From Paenimyroides tangerinum (GTDB taxonomy: Bacteria > Bacteroidota > Bacteroidia > Flavobacteriales > Flavobacteriaceae), in NCBI RefSeq assembly GCF_003865405.1, contig NZ_RQVQ01000001.1:124001-188000 (forward strand): DNA of 64,000 nucleotides, written 5' to 3'. Under the pieces are notes generated by a model. It made no database searches, was not told where the DNA came from, and saw nothing but the letters and a program-made list of their open reading frames with translations. Positions 55,371 to 63,998 of this stretch are shown here, one piece after another. The translations under genes and the position numbers were made by a program. Position 1 is the first letter of the stretch. The number at the start of each line of letters is the position of its first letter.

Positions 55371-55454
55371 CTTTTTGTGACGGTTAGCTCTCGCTCTCTT
55401 TTTACGTTTGTGAGTCGCTACCTTATGTCTTTTTCTTTTTTTACCACTTGGCAT
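55362..55454 (-). CDS. 30-residue highly basic peptide, probably ribosome- or RNA-associated
   Basis: The ATG at 55454 opens a 30-codon frame reading MPSGKKRKRHKVATHKRKKR and then ARANRHKKKK. Nineteen of 30 residues are Lys, Arg or His. I recall near-identical small proteins in many Bacteroidota, usually left as hypothetical; the composition resembles tiny ribosomal proteins such as bTHX or bL36, but I cannot assign it. It lies between HU and rng, 28 bases after the HU stop codon, and ends in a terminator. It may share the HU promoter. Confidence 0.8.
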   Translation of the reverse strand: MPSGKKRKRHKVATHKRKKRARANRHKKKK

Positions 55455-55482
55455 AATCGTGTAGTTTTGAGTTAATACTTAT

Positions 55483-55776
55483 TTAATTTTTTACTTCTGT
55501 GTTTGATTTGACACCTTCAACAAACACTTTAGCTGGCTTAAACGCTGGTATATTGTGAGCTGGAATCTTGATTGTTGTATTTTTCGATATGTTTCTACCT
55601 GTTTTTTCAGCTCTAGTTTTGATAATAAAACTACCGAAACCTCTTAAATACACATTATCACCACTTTCAAGAGAAGTTTTCACTTCTTCCATAAAAGTTT
55701 CCACTGTTGCTTGCACATCACCTTTCTCAAGCCCTAATTTCTCTGAAATCTTAGCTACAATGTCTGCTTTAGTCAT
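55483..55776 (-). CDS. hup: HU-family DNA-binding protein
   Basis: This 97-residue histone-like protein bends and packs DNA. It has MTKADIVAKISEKLGLEKGDVQATVETFMEEVK, then GDNVYLRGFGSFIIKTRAEKTGRN (the DNA-contact arm) and IPAHNIPAFKPAKVF, as in HU. Ordinary HU length is 90, with a few extra C-terminal residues here. It is expressed from a good promoter at 55818-55848, and the basic peptide gene follows. Confidence 0.96.
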   Translation of the reverse strand: MTKADIVAKISEKLGLEKGDVQATVETFMEEVKTSLESGDNVYLRGFGSFIIKTRAEKTGRNISKNTTIKIPAHNIPAFKPAKVFVEGVKSNTEVKN

Positions 55777-55817
55777 TTCCTTTATAAATTAATTTGTTGT
55801 CCGTTTTTTCGAGAGTG

Positions 55818-55848
55818 CAAATATATTAATTAAAATTCCATTTTTCAA
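55818..55848 (-). promoter_or_regulatory. Predicted promoter of the HU gene
   Basis: On the minus strand TTG (55848-55846), 20 bases and TATATTTG (55825-55818) match the Bacteroidota consensus, 41 bases before the HU ATG. It is divergent from the mutY promoter. Confidence 0.7.
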
Positions 55849-55883
55849 CCATAACGGATTAAAATTTAAATATATAATTCTTT

Positions 55884-55891
55884 TATTTTTG
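55884..55891 (+). promoter_or_regulatory. Predicted -7 box of mutY
   Basis: TATTTTTG lies 18 bases before the ATG at 55910 and overlaps the longer candidate start at 55889, which is rejected. Confidence 0.5.
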
Positions 55892-55909
55892 CAAACACAT
55901 ATAAATCTC

Positions 55910-56938
55910 ATGAGCTTCTCTACAATTTTAATCGATTGGTACCTTAAAAACAAACGTGAATTACCTTGGCGAAACACCACAAATCCATACCATATTTGGT
56001 TGTCTGAAATCATATTACAACAAACTCGAGTAAACCAAGGACTTCCTTATTTTGAATCTTTTACTTCAAATTTCCCTTCGATTAACGATTTAGCTAATGC
56101 GACTGAAGATGAAGTTTTGAAACTTTGGCAAGGACTCGGCTACTATTCTAGAGCACGAAATTTACACGCAACAGCTAAATTTATAAGTGCAAATTTAAAC
56201 GGAATTTTCCCAAAACAATACGATGAAATCATAAAATTAAAAGGAATTGGTCCTTACACAGCGGCTGCAATTGCGTCATTCGCTTATAAAGAACAAGTTG
56301 CAGTTGTGGACGGAAATGTTTTTCGTGTGATTTCTCGTTATTTTGGAATATTTGATGACATCTCAACATCCAAAACTCGCAATGTTTTTCAAGATTTAGC
56401 CAATGAATTAATTTGTAAAATCAATCCAGATTTGTTCAACCAGGCGATAATGGATTTCGGAGCAACTCAATGTACTCCAAAAAATCCAGATTGTTTGAAT
56501 TGCGTTTTTCAAGAGAATTGTTTTGCTTTTCGAAATCAGAAAACAACAGAATTACCAGTTAAATTAGGAAAAACAAAAGTTAGTAATCGCTATTTTAATT
56601 TTATTATCTATAAAGATAAATCAGATTTCACGATAATTGAACAACGTGTAGAAAAAGGGATTTGGCAAAATTTATTTCAATTTCCACTGATCGAAACATC
56701 GGAAAGTGTCGATTTAAAAAACATCAAATCATTGATTAACGAATCATTTCAAAACATAATAAAACTGAATCAAACTGAAATTATTCATAAATTATCACAT
56801 CAGAAATTACACATCAATTTTTGGGAATTGGAAGTTGATGAGATTTCAAACGAAAATAAAATTTCTATCGAAGATTTAAATACATTTGCATTTCCTATAG
56901 TGCTTTCGAATTTTATAAAATCGCACTATGAAATCTAA
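55910..56938 (+). CDS. mutY: A/G-specific adenine glycosylase
   Basis: This 342-residue base-excision enzyme removes adenine paired with 8-oxoguanine. It shows the catalytic Glu in WLSEIILQQTRVNQG, the helix-hairpin-helix LKGIGPYTAAAIASFAY, the Asp in AVVDGNVFRVISRYF and the [4Fe-4S] motif C-x6-C-x2-C-x5-C (CTPKNPDCLNCVFQENC). A C-terminal NUDIX-like recognition domain follows from about 225. The start at 55910 (MSFSTILIDWYL) follows the predicted promoter. It begins the mutY-ssb-gldE-gldD stretch seen in gliding flavobacteria. Confidence 0.96.
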   Translation: MSFSTILIDWYLKNKRELPWRNTTNPYHIWLSEIILQQTRVNQGLPYFESFTSNFPSINDLANATEDEVLKLWQGLGYYSRARNLHATAKFISANLNGIFPKQYDEIIKLKGIGPYTAAAIASFAYKEQVAVVDGNVFRVISRYFGIFDDISTSKTRNVFQDLANELICKINPDLFNQAIMDFGATQCTPKNPDCLNCVFQENCFAFRNQKTTELPVKLGKTKVSNRYFNFIIYKDKSDFTIIEQRVEKGIWQNLFQFPLIETSESVDLKNIKSLINESFQNIIKLNQTEIIHKLSHQKLHINFWELEVDEISNENKISIEDLNTFAFPIVLSNFIKSHYEI

Positions 56939-56949
56939 AAATCATTTTT

Positions 56950-56957
56950 TATATTTG
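56950..56957 (+). promoter_or_regulatory. Predicted -7 box of the ssb-gldE-gldD unit
   Basis: TATATTTG in the 36-base gap after mutY, 17 bases before the ssb ATG, matches TAnnTTTG. No -33 TTG is evident; it would fall inside mutY. Confidence 0.45.
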
Positions 56958-56974
56958 AATCATAACATATAATT

Positions 56975-57424
56975 ATGCACGGTACTTTAAACAAAGTTAC
57001 ATTAATTGGACATTTAGGCGACGAAGTTAAAATGCACTATTTTGAAGGCGGAAATTCTATTGCACGCTTTTCTATTGCAACAAACGAGGTTTATATTAAT
57101 AAAACTACAAACGAAAAAATTACTTCAACCGAATGGCACAATTTAGTTGTACGAAATAAAGCTGCAGAATTATGTGAGAAATATCTTTCTAAAGGTGATA
57201 AAATCTACATTGAAGGAAAAATCAGAACGCGTCAATGGCAAACCGAAGAAGGAATTACTAAACATACAACTGAAATTCAAGTAACGGAATTCATCTTTTT
57301 GAATACAAAAAAAGATATAGATGGTAAAAACAAAAGTTTAAAACACACCGTTGAAGATAAATTAGCCGATTTTGAAATCCCTAAAATATCTGAAATGGAA
57401 AATTTAGATAATTTACCCTTTTAA
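56975..57424 (+). CDS. ssb: Single-stranded DNA-binding protein
   Basis: This 149-residue OB-fold protein coats single-stranded DNA. It has LNKVTLIGHLGDEVKMHYFEGG, FSIATNEVY, STEWHNLVVRNKAAELCEKY, KGDKIYIEGKIRTRQWQ and an acidic linker ending in MENLDNLPF, the C-terminal tip that recruits partner proteins. The length is on the short side but normal for flavobacteria. It sits between mutY and gldE on the plus strand. Confidence 0.95.
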   Translation: MHGTLNKVTLIGHLGDEVKMHYFEGGNSIARFSIATNEVYINKTTNEKITSTEWHNLVVRNKAAELCEKYLSKGDKIYIEGKIRTRQWQTEEGITKHTTEIQVTEFIFLNTKKDIDGKNKSLKHTVEDKLADFEIPKISEMENLDNLPF

Positions 57425-57446
57425 TGTTTAACTTAAATCAATAAAA

Positions 57447-58757
57447 TTGGACCCAGAACCCGCCAGATTATTTTTAGAAAACTCCATTTACATTATTCCA
57501 TTAGTAATTTTCGCTTTACTAATATTGGCTTTGATTGCCTTAATTTCAAGTACAGAAGTTGCTTATTTTTCAACTTCAAAACAAAAGTTTGAAAACTTAA
57601 ATGAAAATTATCCGAAACAAGCTGACTTGTATCAAAAACTATTAGAACGTCCTGCAAAACTTCAAGCTACATTGAATTTAAGTTCGGTAATTTTTAAAAT
57701 ACTTTTCATTTTCAGTGTTATCGAAATCAAATTTCATTATTTTGATTTACACTTAACAACAACATTTTCTTATTTAATTACATTCATAATACTTTTCATT
57801 GGAATTGTATTTTTCGGAGAAATTTTTCCAAGAATGTATGCCTATAGAAATGTAAATCGTTTTATAAAATCAAGTGTAAAAACAATTTATACGTTAGATT
57901 TAATTTTATTTCCGATTGCATTTCCACTTCAAAAAATCAGTCAATACATAGCAAATAAATTTTCTAAAAACGATGATTCGTTTACTGTTGAACAACTTTC
58001 TCAGGCTTTAGAAATGACTGATTACAGCGAAACTTCAGAAGAAGAACAAAAAATATTAGAAGGAATCGCATCGTTTGGATTAACCGAAGTTTCTCAAGTT
58101 ATGACACCAAGAATTGACATTTTTGCTTTAAGTACGAATGAAAGTTTAAGTGAAGTTCTTCCAAAAATTATTGAAAATGGTTATTCAAGAATTCCTGTTT
58201 ACAATGATAATATTGACGAAATTGCAGGTGTTTTATTTATTAAAGATTTGATTCCGCATTTAAACAAGAAGTTTTTCAATTGGAAAACATTGCTTCGCGA
58301 AGCTTATTTTATTCCAGAAAACAAAAAACTTGATGATTTACTTAAAGATTTTCAAACACAGAAAAACCACTTAGCTGTTGTTGTGGATGAGTTTGGTGAA
58401 ACCGCTGGAATCATAAGTTTAGAAGATATTCTTGAAGAAATTGTTGGTGAAATCACCGATGAATTCGATGAAGATGAAAAAATGTTCACCAAAATAGATT
58501 CTGAAAATTATTTATTTGATGGAAAAATTTCGATGAAAGATTTTTATAGAATTGTACCTGTGGATGAAGATGAATTCGAATCCGAAAGAAAAGAAGCCGA
58601 ATCATTGGCTGGATTTATTTTAGAACAAACAGAAATTTTTCCGAAGGTAAATGATGTTATTTCATTTGCAAACTGTAATTTTACCATCATTCAAGTGAAT
58701 AAACGTAGATTGCAACAAATTAAAGTTACAATACAAACCAATGAAACAAATAACTAA
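57447..58757 (+). CDS. gldE: Gliding motility-associated protein GldE
   Basis: This 436-residue protein is of the HlyC/CorC type: an N-terminal helical domain (IPLVIFALLILALIALISSTEVAYFS; three to four helices to about 155), two CBS domains (about 205-335, with VMTPRIDIFALSTNESL and FGETAGIISLEDILEEIVGE) and a transporter-associated domain at the end. In F. johnsoniae GldE supports gliding, and is partly redundant with GldD's function. The start is a TTG at 57447 (DPEPARLFLENS); no ATG fits. It overlaps gldD by 17 bases. Confidence 0.93.
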   Translation: MDPEPARLFLENSIYIIPLVIFALLILALIALISSTEVAYFSTSKQKFENLNENYPKQADLYQKLLERPAKLQATLNLSSVIFKILFIFSVIEIKFHYFDLHLTTTFSYLITFIILFIGIVFFGEIFPRMYAYRNVNRFIKSSVKTIYTLDLILFPIAFPLQKISQYIANKFSKNDDSFTVEQLSQALEMTDYSETSEEEQKILEGIASFGLTEVSQVMTPRIDIFALSTNESLSEVLPKIIENGYSRIPVYNDNIDEIAGVLFIKDLIPHLNKKFFNWKTLLREAYFIPENKKLDDLLKDFQTQKNHLAVVVDEFGETAGIISLEDILEEIVGEITDEFDEDEKMFTKIDSENYLFDGKISMKDFYRIVPVDEDEFESERKEAESLAGFILEQTEIFPKVNDVISFANCNFTIIQVNKRRLQQIKVTIQTNETNN

Positions 58758-59304
58758 AATAGCTTTTTTACTTTTTACTTCGGCTTTATTTTTAACAAGC
58801 TGTACCAAAGAAGCAAAACCAAAACCTGATAGTTTATTACGATTAGAATATCCAAATCCGGTTTATAAAAACTTTGATGAAACTTGTGCTTTTTCTTTTC
58901 AAAAAAACGAATTGAGCATTGTTGAACAAGAGAAAAACTGTGCTTTTAAAATCAATTATCCTAAATTAAAAGCAACCATTTATATGAATTACAAACCTGT
59001 AAATGGCGATTTAAATAAGCTTTTAAAAGATGCACAAAAACTAACTTATGACCATACCATAAAAGCTGATGGAATCATTGAACAACCTTTTGTAAACCCC
59101 GACAATAAAGTTTATGGAATGTTCTATGAAGTTGAAGGAGATGCTGCAACAAACGTTCAATTTTATGCAACCGATAGCGTTAAAAACTTTGTAGTTGGTT
59201 CTTTATACTTTTATGCTAAACCAAATTACGATTCGATTTACCCAGCAGCAGCTTACATAAAAGATGATATTCGTCGAATTATGGAATCGATACAGTGGAA
59301 ATAA
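58741..59304 (+). CDS. gldD: Gliding motility lipoprotein GldD
   Basis: This 187-residue lipoprotein has the lipidated Cys at residue 21 (LLFTSALFLTSC). The GldD-like body contains PKPDSLLRLEYPNPVYKNF, NYPKLKATIYMNYKPVNG and FYEVEGDAATNVQFYATDS, ending IRRIMESIQWK. GldD is needed for gliding and for stability of the type IX machinery in F. johnsoniae. The start overlaps gldE by 17 bases, so expression is coupled. A bidirectional terminator follows at once. Confidence 0.94.
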   Translation: MKQITKIAFLLFTSALFLTSCTKEAKPKPDSLLRLEYPNPVYKNFDETCAFSFQKNELSIVEQEKNCAFKINYPKLKATIYMNYKPVNGDLNKLLKDAQKLTYDHTIKADGIIEQPFVNPDNKVYGMFYEVEGDAATNVQFYATDSVKNFVVGSLYFYAKPNYDSIYPAAAYIKDDIRRIMESIQWK

Positions 59305-59340
59305 AAAATGCTTTCAGTCTAATAAACTGAAAGCATTTTT
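59304..59340. terminator. Bidirectional terminator between gldD and the AsmA-like gene
   Basis: The 15-bp stem with core ATGCTTTCAGT / ACTGAAAGCAT, loop CTAATAA and A/T flanks lies between two convergent stop codons, at 59302-59304 and 59344-59346. Confidence 0.9.
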
Positions 59341-59343
59341 TTA

Positions 59344-62300
59344 TTAATACTCCTTCATTTCCATTGGTTCCAATGTTTTTCGATAATCTTCATATTCTTC
59401 ATCTGTTTCTTCCAAAGGTACTTCTTCTTGTTTACCTAGTTTAATTTTCATATTATCTGAATTTCCAGTAATTATCATCGGAATACCAATAACACCGAAA
59501 GGAGGTAAACCTAATCTAAAGCCAAGATTCATTCGTCCGTCTAACGTAATCTGACCTTGAATTCGAGGTCTAAATCCTGAAATTCTAAACTTGGTAGGTT
59601 CAATAGTCATCACATTGTTTTTAATTGATGTTTTCACTTCTACTCTAGAGGCTTTTGCATCATGTAAAGACTCAAAAGACGTTTTTTCTGAAACAGCATT
59701 AAACAACTTAAATCCTTTAAATTGAATATCTTCTAGCGTTAAAATTCCTTGCCCTTTTACCGTTTTTAACTTAGGCATCATATCAGCATCTAAAATACCA
59801 GACAATGAATAATCTAAAGAAACAACTCCATAAACGTTTTCTGCTGCAGAAGCTAATTCTCTAAAAATTGTAATTTCTTTGTAGGCTTTTTGAATATCAA
59901 AATCGTTTGCTTTAATCGTGTAATCAAAATTAGCCATTCTTGGTGAAATAGGCTGATAAGACCCGGACATTGAAAACTTACTTCCGATCAAATCAAAATT
60001 AGTTTCATTTAGATTAACTTTTCCTTTATTCACAGAAAGATTTCCTTTAAAATTAGCCAATTCAATTCCTTTAAAAAACACTTGATTAGCATTAGCGTTT
60101 AAAGCAAAATTAGAAGGAATCATAATCACACCACTTGGATTACCTTTAGAAGCATTCACAACTGTATTATTTGAAGTTGTATTATTAAAAGCCATCAATT
60201 CATCTAGCATAAGTTTTTTTGCTTCTACAGTAACATTTCCGTTAAGCACGGCAGCATCATTAAAAACAAAATTCATATAATTAGAAACTTCTCCTCCTAT
60301 TTTAAAAGAATTTGATGCGTATTTGGCATTTATATTATCTAAAAGAATTTTCTCTCGTTGAAATTTCAATTTTCCATTTTGGATAATAAAACTATTAGGA
60401 AACAAATCTGAATCTAAAAAAATATTTTTTAAATCAATAAAACCTCTATTTCTGACTGTTGAATTGTCTGAAGAAGTACCTTTTCCAAAAATGTTTAAAT
60501 TCGCCTTAATCATTCCGTTTACATTGTAACCTTCAATGGCAAAAACACGATAAATTTTATTTAAATCTAAAGTACCTTGCGAATTAATCTTATAGGTAAG
60601 ATTATTAAAATTATACAAATCAGCATCCAATTTAAATTTCTCTCCAGCTAACTTAAACGAAATCGGTAGTACTTCAATTTTCAAATCATTAATCGACCCT
60701 TTAGCAGAACTTACATTCATTTCAATATCAATATCTTCAATTGGTAACTCTGGAATATCGGTATATTTAAGGTATCCATTATCTAATTTCAGATGTGAAT
60801 TACTAATCGGAAAAATGTTCTTTTTCGGTTCATAAGTTCCATTAGCTTTAAAATCAATTTTTAAATCACCTTTTACTTTGAAAGACTCAACTGGAAAAAT
60901 AGAAGTAATATTCGCTAAATTTAAATTTGCTTTTAAATTAGTCTCTAATTGATAGTCTCGTAAATTATAAATTTTAGCGTATCCATCTATGAAATTATTA
61001 GATGCTTTTGCTTTTATTTGATTCACCAAAATAGCAGTATTTTCAAAAACTCCATCCAAATTTTTAATTTCAAAATCTGCGTAAATTTGCTCGATTGCCA
61101 TCGGAAGTTCTTTCATTTTAAAATATCCGTTTGATAATTTAGCAATCATATTTGTTTTTGGAACAGAAGAAATAAATATTTGTTCGTTATTTCTAATTCC
61201 GACTTTTCTAGATTCATGAAGATAAGCACCATCAATATCTGCGTTTATTTCTAATAAACCTTTGATATCAAAAGCAGACAATCCGATAGCTTTTTGTAAA
61301 ATAGCTAAATCTAATTTTGTCTCAATTTTCGATTTTATAGTTGTTGGCGCTTTAAAATCTAGATTTCCTTTTACAAATCCCTGATTTAAATCAAAATTAA
61401 AATCTGAAATATTAACTTCTAAATTTTCAGGATTCAAACCTGGAATATTAATAAATGACTTTAAATTTAGATTTTTTAAAGGAAATTGTCCGTTGTTATA
61501 ATTTATCAAACCATTTGAAACTTGAAGTATAAGTTTCAAATCCGGTTTCAAGTTCAAAGATTCATTCATTTTTCCTTTTAATGAAAAATCGAATGTTGAA
61601 TTCCCTTCAATTTTTGTATTTTCATACCATTGTTGAAAATGAACCGGAACAAGCGAAAGCAAATCGGACAATTGATTGTTTTGAGATGAGATTTTTAAAT
61701 CGAAATCAATTTCATTATTAGGTAATTTAATTCCACCATGAACTTCAAAAGGAAATTTAGCCAAAACGAATTTATTCTTATTGAATTTAAGACTTAAATT
61801 TTCTAAATCAATTTGCGTATCAACTTCAGCATTCAAGCTTTTTTTATCGATATAAATTGACTCATCGAAGGCAAAGAAAACTTCATGAATTTTAGTTTTA
61901 GCAGCTAAATCAATTTTATTTTCAATAAAACTTACTGAGCCTTTATAATTGAAATTTGAAGCCTTAAACAAGATTCTAGATTTCAAATCTTCATATACAA
62001 GATTCGTTTTGTTTATGTTTATCCTTTCGAAATTTAAATTTACCGAAGAATCTTCTTTAGGAGCCTCATCATCAGAAATAAAAATATCAAAATTTGAATT
62101 CCCTAAAGAATCTGTCTTAATTGAAATTTCTGCATCAGAAAGATATAACTGATTAAATGTGATTTTATCACCAAACAAACTAAACAAATCGATTCCTAAC
62201 GAAATTTCGTTAGCTTTGATTAGATTTTGCTGAGGAAAATGTTCAGATCCACTAATTACAGTATTATCTAAACTCACAGTAAGATTTGGAAAATGGGTAT

Positions 62301-62496
62301 AAAAAGAAAGATTAATGTTATCAAACTTAACATCTGACTTAATATAATCTTCAGCCAATTCAATTACACTTTTCGAAATGGTATCTTTAAAAAAATAAGG
62401 TAAAACATAAAGTAAAACAGCAAAACCTCCAACAGTCACCGCAAAAATTTTAAAAAAACTATTCGCCTTCAATTTAATTTTTTTGAAAAAAATCAT
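59344..62496 (-). CDS. AsmA-family protein
   Basis: This 1050-residue protein has an N-terminal membrane anchor (about residues 10-38: SFFKIFAVTVGGFAVLLYVLPY) and a long periplasmic region of repeated beta-strands (FDFKANG, LDADLYNF, LSNGYFKMKELP, NINLSFYTHFPNLTVSLDNT). This is the AsmA/YhdP style of bridge proteins that transport phospholipid between the two membranes. The C-terminal part (VKTSIKNNVMTIEPTKFRI, GRMNLGFRLGLPPFGVIG) is an AsmA C-terminal domain. The ATG at 62496 is chosen because the predicted -7 box (62521-62514) lies upstream of it. The substrate is inferred from the family only. Confidence 0.9.
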   Translation of the reverse strand: MIFFKKIKLKANSFFKIFAVTVGGFAVLLYVLPYFFKDTISKSVIELAEDYIKSDVKFDNINLSFYTHFPNLTVSLDNTVISGSEHFPQQNLIKANEISLGIDLFSLFGDKITFNQLYLSDAEISIKTDSLGNSNFDIFISDDEAPKEDSSVNLNFERININKTNLVYEDLKSRILFKASNFNYKGSVSFIENKIDLAAKTKIHEVFFAFDESIYIDKKSLNAEVDTQIDLENLSLKFNKNKFVLAKFPFEVHGGIKLPNNEIDFDLKISSQNNQLSDLLSLVPVHFQQWYENTKIEGNSTFDFSLKGKMNESLNLKPDLKLILQVSNGLINYNNGQFPLKNLNLKSFINIPGLNPENLEVNISDFNFDLNQGFVKGNLDFKAPTTIKSKIETKLDLAILQKAIGLSAFDIKGLLEINADIDGAYLHESRKVGIRNNEQIFISSVPKTNMIAKLSNGYFKMKELPMAIEQIYADFEIKNLDGVFENTAILVNQIKAKASNNFIDGYAKIYNLRDYQLETNLKANLNLANITSIFPVESFKVKGDLKIDFKANGTYEPKKNIFPISNSHLKLDNGYLKYTDIPELPIEDIDIEMNVSSAKGSINDLKIEVLPISFKLAGEKFKLDADLYNFNNLTYKINSQGTLDLNKIYRVFAIEGYNVNGMIKANLNIFGKGTSSDNSTVRNRGFIDLKNIFLDSDLFPNSFIIQNGKLKFQREKILLDNINAKYASNSFKIGGEVSNYMNFVFNDAAVLNGNVTVEAKKLMLDELMAFNNTTSNNTVVNASKGNPSGVIMIPSNFALNANANQVFFKGIELANFKGNLSVNKGKVNLNETNFDLIGSKFSMSGSYQPISPRMANFDYTIKANDFDIQKAYKEITIFRELASAAENVYGVVSLDYSLSGILDADMMPKLKTVKGQGILTLEDIQFKGFKLFNAVSEKTSFESLHDAKASRVEVKTSIKNNVMTIEPTKFRISGFRPRIQGQITLDGRMNLGFRLGLPPFGVIGIPMIITGNSDNMKIKLGKQEEVPLEETDEEYEDYRKTLEPMEMKEY

Positions 62497-62513
62497 ATTT
62501 ATTATTTGATTTA

Positions 62514-62521
62514 CAAATATA
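62514..62521 (-). promoter_or_regulatory. Predicted -7 box of the AsmA-like gene
   Basis: TATATTTG on the minus strand, 17 bases before the ATG at 62496. It overlaps the longer reading frame beginning at 62529, which is therefore rejected. Confidence 0.55.
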
Positions 62522-62532
62522 CAGCTCAAAAA

Positions 62533-62582
62533 ATTAGATAAAAAAAATAATTTATATAGATTTAGTAGATTATTTATCTAAT
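62533..62582. repeat. Perfect 10-bp inverted repeat in a divergent promoter region
   Basis: ATTAGATAAA (62533-62542) and TTTATCTAAT (62573-62582) are separated by 30 bases, between two divergently transcribed genes. It could be a regulator site or a random AT-rich match. Confidence 0.4.
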
Positions 62583-62686
62583 CGAAATTTTTAATAAAAA
62601 TAACATTTGTCTAAATAAAAAATAAAAAAACGATTTTTATTTGTAATTTTATAAAGATTACAAACCTGACAAATACAATATTTAAA

Positions 62687-63820
62687 ATGGAAAAAGAAAG
62701 AAACTTAAACAAATCTATTGAGTCAAATTCTACAAATAACGTAGCATTTAAATCATTTGAAGAACTTCAATACAAAGGAGAAAACGGAGTTGCTCCATTT
62801 GCTTGTACCACATTGATCGTAAAAGATAAAAACAACAATGTGTATCACGGAAGAGGAATGGAATTAACTTTTGGAGAAGGTTTGTCAAGTTTAACCTATT
62901 ATCCAAAAGGTTATGTTTTCCAACATTTAGCTCCAGATCAAAGTAAAGGTTTACAATACACCGCTAAATATGCGGTAATGGCTGTTACAACTCCGATTAG
63001 TGCATTTGATCCAAAATGTGCAATGGAAGGTTTCAACGATGCTGGATTGGCTTTCAGTTTGAATATGATGCCTGCTCCGCCATTAAAAGATTTAACTCCT
63101 GACCAATATCCAAATTCAGTTCCTTTTGCCTCTTTTGGAGAATATATTTTAGCTGTTTTTGCTACTGTTGAAGAATTAAAAGCAGGAATTACGCAAGGCG
63201 TTAATTTTTGGTCAGAATCTTTACAAATGTTGGGTGGATTAAAAACACCTTTCCATTTTGCAGTTTATGACAAAACTGGCGGTAGTGTAGTAATTGAAGT
63301 TAAAAATGGTGCATTAATCGTTTATGATAATCCAACAGGAGTTATGACAAACGGTCCTGAATTCCCTTGGCATATCGAAAACTTAAACAACTATTCACAT
63401 ATGACTAATATTGAAACAGTTGTAGGTCAAGTTGGCGACGTGAAATTAAGACAACCAGATAGCGGAATTGCAACAAGTGTTTTACCATCTTCTGCAACTT
63501 CAGTTGGACGTTTTGTAAAAGCAGTTTATTATTCAGCATTTGCAAACCGAGTAGATAATCCAGATGTTCAACTTGCAGAATTAGGTCACGTAATGAACAA
63601 CTTTGACCGTCCAAAAAACATCACTAAAGAATTAGCTGCTCCTGCTAAAGAAGATGGAACTCCAGCTAAATATATGACAGAATTCACACTTTGGGTTGTA
63701 TTAACGGATTTATCTAGAGGTGAAATGCACGTTCGTTTATACGATAGCTTAAATTATCAAAAATTCACTTTCGAACAGTTCAAATCAAATACAGACGAAG
63801 TTTCAATACTTTTGAAATAA
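62687..63820 (+). CDS. Linear amide C-N hydrolase of the choloylglycine hydrolase family
   Basis: This 377-residue Ntn-type hydrolase resembles bile-salt hydrolase and penicillin V acylase. The likely N-terminal nucleophile is Cys40 in APFACTTLIV, with GRGMEL next to it. AMEGFNDAGLAFSLNMMP and GVMTNGPEFPWHIENLNNY match the conserved Asn/Asp blocks. It would cleave linear amide bonds; the natural substrate (N-acyl signals, antibiotics or bile salts) is unknown. The 39 residues before Cys40 show no signal peptide and would have to be removed. A terminator follows. Confidence 0.88.
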   Translation: MEKERNLNKSIESNSTNNVAFKSFEELQYKGENGVAPFACTTLIVKDKNNNVYHGRGMELTFGEGLSSLTYYPKGYVFQHLAPDQSKGLQYTAKYAVMAVTTPISAFDPKCAMEGFNDAGLAFSLNMMPAPPLKDLTPDQYPNSVPFASFGEYILAVFATVEELKAGITQGVNFWSESLQMLGGLKTPFHFAVYDKTGGSVVIEVKNGALIVYDNPTGVMTNGPEFPWHIENLNNYSHMTNIETVVGQVGDVKLRQPDSGIATSVLPSSATSVGRFVKAVYYSAFANRVDNPDVQLAELGHVMNNFDRPKNITKELAAPAKEDGTPAKYMTEFTLWVVLTDLSRGEMHVRLYDSLNYQKFTFEQFKSNTDEVSILLK

Positions 63821-63837
63821 ACTCATTATTTTCTATT

Positions 63838-63872
63838 AAAAATGCTTTCTACACTTTAGAAGGCATTTTTTT
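63838..63872 (+). terminator. Terminator of the Ntn hydrolase gene
   Basis: The 14-bp stem with core ATGCTTTCTA / TAGAAGGCAT has one G-U pair and a five-base loop, followed by T residues, 17 bases after the stop codon. The partial gene beyond converges on it. Confidence 0.85.
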
Positions 63873-63923
63873 CACCCTTAGATTTAAAGACTTTTAAGAG
63901 AAAACATTCAAAAAAAATTGGCA

Positions 63924-63998
63924 TTACCAAATTTTAGCTTTTGGCAAATAATAAAAACTTGTATCTAATTCATTTTGCCAAGGTGCTTGATAAAAATA
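63924..63998 (-). CDS. Partial CDS, C-terminus of an unrecognised protein
   Basis: A frame entering from the right edge runs 24 codons to a TAA at 63926-63924, with C-terminus YFYQAPWQNELDTSFYYLPK and then AKIW. The residue mix (W, P, Q, D) looks like real coding sequence, not AT-rich noise. The family is not recognisable from this fragment. The gene continues beyond the window. Confidence 0.4.
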   Translation of the reverse strand, partial: YFYQAPWQNELDTSFYYLPKAKIW

